A stretch of DNA of 11,785 nucleotides from the NCBI GenBank assembly GCA_031287585.1, contig JAITST010000092.1, positions 1-11,785 on the forward strand, given 5' to 3'. Below, in pieces: positions 7,728 to 11,785 of this stretch; positions within the stretch are counted from its first letter, which is position 1; each line of letters opens with the position of its first letter. The stretch is from Planctomycetaceae bacterium (GTDB lineage Bacteria > Planctomycetota > Planctomycetia > Pirellulales > Thermoguttaceae). Made by a program: the position numbers and the translations under genes. The notes under the pieces are model-generated. The model made no database searches. It had not been told where the DNA came from and saw nothing but the letters and a program-made list of their open reading frames with translations.

Positions 7728-7852
7728 ATAGTAGGCGGTAACGAAGCGGGCAGTTAAATTTTACTGGCGCGCAGTTACGCGGTGTTGGTTTTACCCAGCG
7801 TAACTCCGTCGCCAGAAAAATTTAACGGCCCGACTACGTTACCGCCTACTAT
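7728..7852. mobile_element. Candidate MITE: 125-nt imperfect palindrome
   Basis: The arms 7728-7780 and 7798-7852 are inverted copies: about 49 base pairs form, interrupted by four mismatches and a few 1-nt bulges, around a 17-nt centre. The outer 16 nt (ATAGTAGGCGGTAACG) are perfectly inverted. GAACAAT occurs immediately on both sides (7723-7729 and 7853-7859), which fits a 7-bp target-site duplication. There is no internal ORF, so any mobility would depend on a transposase elsewhere. The alternative is a long structured RNA or a REP-type element. Confidence 0.6.
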
Positions 7853-8106
7853 GAACAATTACAATTATCAATCGTGTTCAAACAGAAAAGATTGGGACGA
7901 GTTATTCTCTGACGGATGCTTACTGTGACAACTGCCGGCAAATTTATGCCAAATGTATCCTCCCAGTTATTTATCCCCCCCGACGGATATTCTCATTCTT
8001 GCCCTACTTGCGAAACGTTTTTCTGGTGGTACAATGTTACGGTGCTTTGATTCCGGTCGGGTACCGGATTGAATTGTGTTCGATGTTTTATAGTTTTACT
8101 TGCTCC

Positions 8107-8113
8107 GAAAGGA
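8107..8113 (+). promoter_or_regulatory. Ribosome binding site GAAAGGA that sets the DHH gene start
   Basis: GAAAGGA ends 6 nt before the ATG at 8120. The frame is open farther back to an ATG at 8069, but that start has no such site and adds residues upstream of the conserved domain start, so 8120 is preferred. Confidence 0.7.
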
Positions 8114-8119
8114 TATTTT

Positions 8120-9037
8120 ATGCGGTTGGTAACACGTTCCGACTTCGACGGGTTAGTTTGTGGGATGTTATTGAAAGAGGAAGACCTGATTGACGATGTT
8201 CAATTTGTTCATCCGAAAGATTTACAGGATGGCTTGTTCAAAGCGGAAGCGAATGATGTGCTTTGTAACGTGCCTTATGTGGCGGGCTGTGGTATGTGGT
8301 TTGACCATCATACCAGCGAACAGAATCGTGTCGGTTGGACACAAGACGTGCCGGGCATCAGCAAACTGGCACCGTCGTGCGCCAGAATTGTCTATGAATA
8401 CTATGGCGGCGATAAAAAGTTTCCGAAATTCAATGATATAATTGTTGCGGTTGACAAAGTCGATTCCGGTCAGTTGGAAATAGAAGATATTCGCAATCCG
8501 CAGGGTTGGGTGTTGATAGGTTTTTTGTCTGACCCGCGTACCGGTCTTGGACGTTTCCGTAATTTCCGTATTTCTAACTACAACCTGATGCTGGAATTTA
8601 TCAATCATCTTCGTTCAACTCCGCTTGACGAAATTTTGAAACATCCCGACGTTAAGGAACGTATTGAACTGTATAACGAGCAGACGGAACTGTTTGTCGC
8701 GATGGCAAAGCAGCATTCGCGTACTGACGGTAACGTGTTGATAACAGACCTTCGCGGTGTCGAAACGATTTACGCGAGTAATCGTTTTACAATCTACGCG
8801 ATGTACCCTGAGCAAAACATTTCGCTATGGATAACAGACGGCAAGGCGAAACAGAACGTGGCAATCGCGTGCGGTTACAGTGTTCTGAACCGGAGCTGTA
8901 AAGCGGATGTCGGCGCGTTGATGCTGCGTTTTGGAAACGGCGGCGGTCACAAACAAGTCGGTACGTGTCAGGTACCGTATGATGACGCGGATAAAATTAT
9001 CGGGCAAATTGTAAACGAATTAAAAAATTTGGGTTAG
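8120..9037 (+). CDS. DHH/DHHA1-family phosphoesterase (exopolyphosphatase-like)
   Basis: A 305-residue cytoplasmic protein of the DHH superfamily. Metal-binding motifs are visible: TRSDFDG at 5-11 at the very N-terminus, FDHH at 61-64 giving the family its name, and a C-terminal DHHA1 motif GNGGGH at 272-277. Members hydrolyse phosphodiester or phosphoanhydride bonds, for example in short oligonucleotides, cyclic dinucleotides or polyphosphate; which substrate applies here cannot be told from sequence. The first motif has Arg-Ser where many relatives have His-x, so metal coordination may vary. The conserved domain starts within 5 residues of the chosen ATG at 8120. It stands alone after a long spacer, and an inverted repeat follows its TAG by 17 nt. 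Confidence 0.85.
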   Translation: MRLVTRSDFDGLVCGMLLKEEDLIDDVQFVHPKDLQDGLFKAEANDVLCNVPYVAGCGMWFDHHTSEQNRVGWTQDVPGISKLAPSCARIVYEYYGGDKKFPKFNDIIVAVDKVDSGQLEIEDIRNPQGWVLIGFLSDPRTGLGRFRNFRISNYNLMLEFINHLRSTPLDEILKHPDVKERIELYNEQTELFVAMAKQHSRTDGNVLITDLRGVETIYASNRFTIYAMYPEQNISLWITDGKAKQNVAIACGYSVLNRSCKADVGALMLRFGNGGGHKQVGTCQVPYDDADKIIGQIVNELKNLG

Positions 9038-9054
9038 AACAATCGGGTTACGCG

Positions 9055-9126
9055 GTAGGGACTCGCGGCTGTGCGTCTCTGTGTGCGGTATCGTAACATA
9101 AAAGACGCACAGTCCCGCGTCTCTAC
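9055..9126. repeat. 72-nt inverted repeat between DHH and epimerase genes
   Basis: Arms 9055-9078 and 9103-9126 match as inverted copies at 20 of 24 positions around a 24-nt loop; the inner 10 nt (CTGTGCGTCT with AGACGCACAG) are perfect. It is G+C-rich compared with its flanks, sits right after a stop codon and has no T-run, so a dispersed REP-like repeat is more likely than an intrinsic terminator, though it could slow or end transcription. Confidence 0.6.
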
Positions 9127-9132
9127 AAATTC

Positions 9133-9137
9133 AGGAG
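9133..9137 (+). promoter_or_regulatory. Shine-Dalgarno AGGAG of the epimerase gene
   Basis: AGGAG lies 7 nt before the ATG at 9145 and fixes that start. It is only 6 nt beyond the inverted repeat ending at 9126, so folding of the repeat could influence access to this site. Confidence 0.65.
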
Positions 9138-9144
9138 AATCAAA

Positions 9145-9993
9145 ATGGACAAATGGTCAATCGGAGTTTTCGCGAGCATTGATGCCGGACTTGGTGTCAA
9201 GTTGGAAGTTGTTCGCGAACTTGGTATTCACACTATTCAACTTCACACGCCCTCACCGTCAACGCGCACACAACAACACGCGAACGAGTTTGCGGCGAAA
9301 CTGCGTGACTACGGTATCGAAATAACGACGTTATTTCTCGGCTTCGACGGCGAGAGTTATGCGTCAATCGCGATAACGGCGGACACGGTTGGTTTCGTTC
9401 CGAAGGCAACCCGCGCGGCGCGTCTTGCTGAGGCGAAGCAAATTTCCGAATTTGCTAAACTGTTGAATGTTACCGCTATCGGTTCTCATATCGGTTTCGT
9501 TCCGCACGACACGAAAAGTGCCGAATACGGGGAAGTCGTGTCAACAATTCAGGAATTGGCGGCTCACTTGAAAGAGAACGGACAGGCGTTGCACTTGGAA
9601 ACGGGACAGGAATCTGTCGAAGGTTTGTTAGGTTTCATCAGTGCGACTGGTTGTGACAACATCTTCATCAATTTCGACCCCGCAAACTTGATTCTGTACG
9701 GAATTGGCGACCCGATAGGTAACTTGAAAAAAGTTGCAAAATTTGTTCGCGGTGTTCACTGCAAAGACGCTATCGCGACAACCGGTAAGCCGGGTGTTGA
9801 CTGGGGAAGCGAAGTACCGTTCGGAAAAGGACAAGTCGATGCCGAAGCGTTTTTGAGAACGTTGAATGAAATCGGATACGAAGGAGCGTTGACTATCGAA
9901 CGCGAAATACCGGAAGAACCGTCGCGTCAGAAGGAAGAAATCGCGGGCGCGGTTCGTTTGATAGAACAGGTAAAGAAGAAAGTTTTGGGTTAA
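9145..9993 (+). CDS. Sugar phosphate isomerase/epimerase (AP endonuclease 2-like TIM barrel)
   Basis: A 282-residue TIM-barrel protein of the xylose-isomerase-like superfamily. Likely divalent-metal ligands appear in the expected order: E152 (HLETGQES), D178 (INFDPANLI), H205 (GVHCKDA) and E252 (LTIERE), with H115 (GSHIGF) also near the site. Members isomerise or epimerise sugars, sugar phosphates or inositols, and some process 3-keto sugars; the exact substrate is not readable here. There is no signal peptide, so it is cytoplasmic. Length is normal. It is followed after 20 nt by the small PHA-type gene, suggesting co-transcription. An intact metal site argues for an active enzyme. Confidence 0.9.
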   Translation: MDKWSIGVFASIDAGLGVKLEVVRELGIHTIQLHTPSPSTRTQQHANEFAAKLRDYGIEITTLFLGFDGESYASIAITADTVGFVPKATRAARLAEAKQISEFAKLLNVTAIGSHIGFVPHDTKSAEYGEVVSTIQELAAHLKENGQALHLETGQESVEGLLGFISATGCDNIFINFDPANLILYGIGDPIGNLKKVAKFVRGVHCKDAIATTGKPGVDWGSEVPFGKGQVDAEAFLRTLNEIGYEGALTIEREIPEEPSRQKEEIAGAVRLIEQVKKKVLG

Positions 9994-10013
9994 ACTAACA
10001 AGGAAAAATCATT

Positions 10014-10319
10014 ATGCCTCAGTTATCAGTAACAGTCCCGCATTCGTTAAGTCAGGACGAAGCGGTATCAAGGTTGAACAAAAAGTTGGAACAGATAAAG
10101 GCGGAAAACCTTTACGAAGTTCGCGACTTGGTAGAAGACCGTCCCGACACATATACGTTACGTTTCTCATTCAAAGTATTAGGATTCGGAGTAAGTGGTG
10201 AGTGCTTCACAAAACCAGATGACGTAACGATAAACGTAGAACTTCCGGTTGCGGCAATTGTAATCAAACAAATGATACAAACGCAACTAACACGGGAGTT
10301 GACAACAGTGTTGACGTAA
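10014..10319 (+). CDS. Polyhydroxyalkanoic acid system family (PHA_gran_rgn-like) small protein
   Basis: A 101-residue protein resembling the family annotated as polyhydroxyalkanoic acid system protein. It starts with MPQLSVTVPHSLSQDEAVSRL, has a central strand-rich FSFKVLGFGVSGECF segment, and ends in a helical IKQMIQTQLTRELTTVL. Family proteins are small, soluble and of ill-defined role, sometimes near PHA genes; no PHA synthase is in this window, so involvement in storage granules is not supported by context. Start is supported by AAGGA 9 nt upstream of ATG 10014. It lies 20 nt after the epimerase and probably shares its transcript. Confidence 0.7.
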   Translation: MPQLSVTVPHSLSQDEAVSRLNKKLEQIKAENLYEVRDLVEDRPDTYTLRFSFKVLGFGVSGECFTKPDDVTINVELPVAAIVIKQMIQTQLTRELTTVLT

Positions 10320-10343
10320 TAAGAAGTTGCGCTGTTGGACGCA

Positions 10344-10373
10344 GAACACGTTAAACAATGTTAGTCCGTGTTC
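10344..10373. terminator. 7-bp stem-loop after the PHA-type gene
   Basis: GAACACG (10344-10350) and CGTGTTC (10367-10373) are perfect inverted copies with a 16-nt loop, starting 24 nt after the TAA of the PHA-type gene. No T-run follows. It may mark the end of the epimerase transcript; a factor site or chance stem are alternatives. Confidence 0.3.
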
Positions 10374-10398
10374 GTTACATCTGTCATTGATAACTGTT

Positions 10399-10471
10399 GT
10401 CAATTGACCTGTTGTACCGACAACGGTTGAAAATGTAACACATATAAGGCGGTAACGTAATTTTCAACCGT
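10399..10471. promoter_or_regulatory. Cluster of palindromes upstream of the broken hydrolase gene
   Basis: Three symmetric elements crowd 73 nt: a perfect 10-nt palindrome GTCAATTGAC (10399-10408), a 5-bp stem with a 4-nt loop (10411-10424), and a perfect 12-bp inverted repeat ACGGTTGAAAAT/ATTTTCAACCGT (10423-10434 with 10460-10471, 25-nt loop). The direct repeat CTGTTGT also occurs at 10394 and 10409. The loop of the last stem contains AGGCGGTAACG, which is also in the terminal repeat of the palindrome at 7728-7852. Location 40-110 nt before the next gene suits an operator, leader structure or repeat remnant; which one is not decidable. Confidence 0.4.
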
Positions 10472-10509
10472 GACAAGTAATAGCACCAACTGACGTTGCA
10501 AGGTATATC

Positions 10510-11397
10510 ATGAAAGCACTCTTTTCATTACTGACATTTTTTCTTTTGACGTTCTCCGTTTTTGCGGCGGAGATGTCAACACAGGTTACAGCGGTGGGGA
10601 AACAGGTTGTACAGACGGCAGTTCTTCCGGCGAACATAGATAACCGTAAACCTGCAACGAGTGCCGAACGGAAGAAAAACATGCTCGCACTGGAACCGCT
10701 TCGCGAGACAGAAACACAAACGATTTCCTACTTACTCTTTTTACCGAACAAATACAAGCCGACTGGAAAAAAGTTTCCGTTACTCCTCTTTCTGCACGGC
10801 AGCGGCTCGCGTGGCAATAATATCGATAAGGTAAAAGGTACCGGTCTCGCGAAAATTTTGACCGACCCTGATAAGGCGAATGATTGGCAATTTATCACCG
10901 TTTCGCCGCAGTGTCCCGGTGATTATTCGTGATCGCCGTTGCAACTTATAAAATTACTTGACGAGGTAGAGAAAAAGTATAACGTTGATAGGAGTCGGGT
11001 TTACGTTACCAGTTTGAGTATGGGCGGATTCGGGACATGGGGGTTGCTCTATCATTTTCCGAATCGTTTTGCCGCTGGTATTCCGATCTGCGGCGGGTTC
11101 AATCCGGACGGTGCCGAAAAATTAGTCGATAAACCGATTTGGGTTTTTCACGGTGCCAGAGACCAATCAGTAAGACTCAGTTATAGTACAGACGTTGTAG
11201 ATGCCATCAAAGCGAAAGGCGGCGAAAAGGTCAAACTGACTGTCTATCCCGACCTCGCTCACGATTCGTGGACAGTAACTTACGACAATCCAGAAATTTA
11301 CAGTTGGTTACTTGAACAGAAACAGAATACGGAAACGAAAAACAAAGTTAATGTTAAAAAACGATTCGTTAGACCGTTAGTATCCGTCAAAGAATAA
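10510..11397 (+). pseudogene. Secreted alpha/beta hydrolase (COG4099-like esterase/peptidase), interrupted by in-frame TGA
   Basis: Two open segments, 10510-10932 and 10933-11397, are in the same frame and separated only by a TGA at 10930-10932 (codon 141). Together they make a 295-codon alpha/beta hydrolase of the predicted-peptidase/carboxylesterase type. A signal peptide ends near VFAA (about residue 19). LLFLHGSGSRG (about 94-104) is the oxyanion region. The nucleophile S170 lies in SLSMGG, the acid is D218 (GARDQ) and the base is H251 (DLAHD), all after the stop. In relatives a Trp usually sits just before the SP at 142-143, so a TGG to TGA change is the likely lesion. No other damage is seen, so it may be recent, a sequencing error, or tolerated readthrough. 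The start is supported by AAGG 6 nt before ATG 10510. Without readthrough the product would lack all catalytic residues. Confidence 0.85.
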
Positions 11398-11546
11398 CTC
11401 GTCCAGCATATTCTTAAATAGACGGAAAACTTCGCCATTTATTGCGATGTCAAGAGCGTTTTGTTATTTTACGGATACTTAATCAGAAGGTAGTGACTCA
11501 ACTTGTAAATAGAATCGAGCAATAAACTTTATCCCAAAGGAGTTTG

Positions 11547-11785
11547 ATGATGACTTACCGTTTGTTGGTTGTGATGTTGTCTATTGTTTCCGTTTTTCTT
11601 TGCGCGGAACGGGATGCTAATTCAGAGCCGTCTGACGAAAATCAGACGGAACAAGTTGCCCGTCTCAACATCAAGGCATCGTTTATAACTACGATGATTT
11701 CCGATGGCGACGGCGGTGTGTTTGTTGGTACAGAAGACTACGGAGTTTATCATTACGATAGCGTGGGTAACTCAAAACAGTTTAC
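11547..11785 (+). CDS. N-terminal part of a secreted, possibly beta-propeller protein (partial)
   Basis: A frame opens at ATG 11547 (a second in-frame ATG at 11550) and runs off the window after about 79 codons. AAAGGAG at 11536-11542 is 4 nt before the first ATG and 7 nt before the second, so the second may be the real start. Residues 1-20 form a signal peptide (hydrophobic core, ending around VFLCA); the Cys lacks a convincing lipobox. After an acidic linker, the stretch DGDGGVFVGTEDYGVYHYD resembles one blade of a two-component-regulator-type propeller (GxxVGTxxxGlyxyd). The family call is tentative because most of the protein is missing. Confidence 0.7.
   Translation, partial: MMTYRLLVVMLSIVSVFLCAERDANSEPSDENQTEQVARLNIKASFITTMISDGDGGVFVGTEDYGVYHYDSVGNSKQF

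Larger units (their letters stand above)
7548..8119. other. Gene-free spacer with inverted repeats
   Basis: This 572-nt spacer has no convincing coding frame. It holds, in order, a weak stem (7547-7553 with 7566-7572) around the palindrome AACCGGTT, a CACAAAGGCACGG stretch at 7620, an 11-bp stem-loop at 7670-7703, and the 125-nt palindrome at 7728-7852. From 7860 to about 8106 I see nothing clear beyond a C-run at 7974-7980 and a small 5-bp stem (CCGGT/ACCGG, near 8050). It separates the envelope cluster from the metabolic genes, so a transcript end and a new promoter probably lie within it, but no promoter could be assigned with confidence. Confidence 0.6.

Noticed and set aside
7728..7852. 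CRISPR array or tRNA in the long spacer
   Set aside because: There are no regularly spaced direct repeats, and the fold is one long hairpin rather than a cloverleaf.
8069..8119. Upstream ATG at 8069 as start of the DHH gene
   Set aside because: The ATG at 8120 has a well-spaced GAAAGGA and begins right at the conserved first motif; the extra 17 residues resemble nothing in the family.
7999..8193. 64-codon plus-strand frame ending inside the DHH gene
   Set aside because: It overlaps the supported DHH start in another frame, lacks a ribosome binding site and shows no recognisable protein features.
10510..11397. Alternative genetic code with TGA read as Trp
   Set aside because: Trp codons checked in other genes are TGG, and the permease ends at a TGA in a tight ATGA overlap, so TGA works as a stop here.

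Overview
The window is a bacterial chromosomal segment with every recognisable gene on the + strand. Moderate G+C, Gram-negative-type envelope genes (an FtsX/MacB-like ABC permease, several Sec signal peptides, an HtrA-like protease), a PHA-granule-type small protein and a sugar phosphate isomerase/epimerase are compatible with a Planctomycetota-like or similar diderm bacterium. This lineage call is an inference from gene style only; no rRNA or phylogenetic marker is present.

Left part (163-7547): six closely packed co-directional genes that look like one operon. In order they encode a cytoplasmic von Willebrand factor A (MIDAS) protein, a LolD/MacB-class ABC ATPase, an FtsX/MacB-like permease with an unusually large ectodomain, a secreted protein of unknown family, a single-pass membrane protein with a long Ala/Lys/Glu coiled coil, and a secreted trypsin-like (S1C) protease with an N-terminal coiled coil and no PDZ domain. 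ATPase/permease (8 nt) and permease/secreted protein (4 nt, ATGA) overlap, so these three are very likely translationally coupled. No MacA-type adaptor, MoxR ATPase or cell-wall hydrolase is present. My reading is an envelope system in which an ABC mechanotransmission pair works with extracytoplasmic coiled-coil and protease partners, with a cytoplasmic vWA protein. This combination is the best candidate for an undescribed system here.

Middle (7548-8119): a gene-free stretch of 572 nt with an 11-bp stem-loop and a 125-nt near-perfect palindrome flanked by 7-bp direct repeats, which looks like a miniature inverted-repeat element.

Right part (8120-11785): ordinary metabolic genes. They are a DHH/DHHA1 phosphoesterase, a TIM-barrel sugar phosphate isomerase/epimerase, a small PHA-granule-family protein, and a secreted alpha/beta hydrolase broken by one in-frame TGA where a Trp is expected. 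The start of a secreted, possibly beta-propeller, protein runs off the right edge. Spacers here hold a 72-nt inverted repeat (9055-9126) and a cluster of stem-loops (10344-10471).
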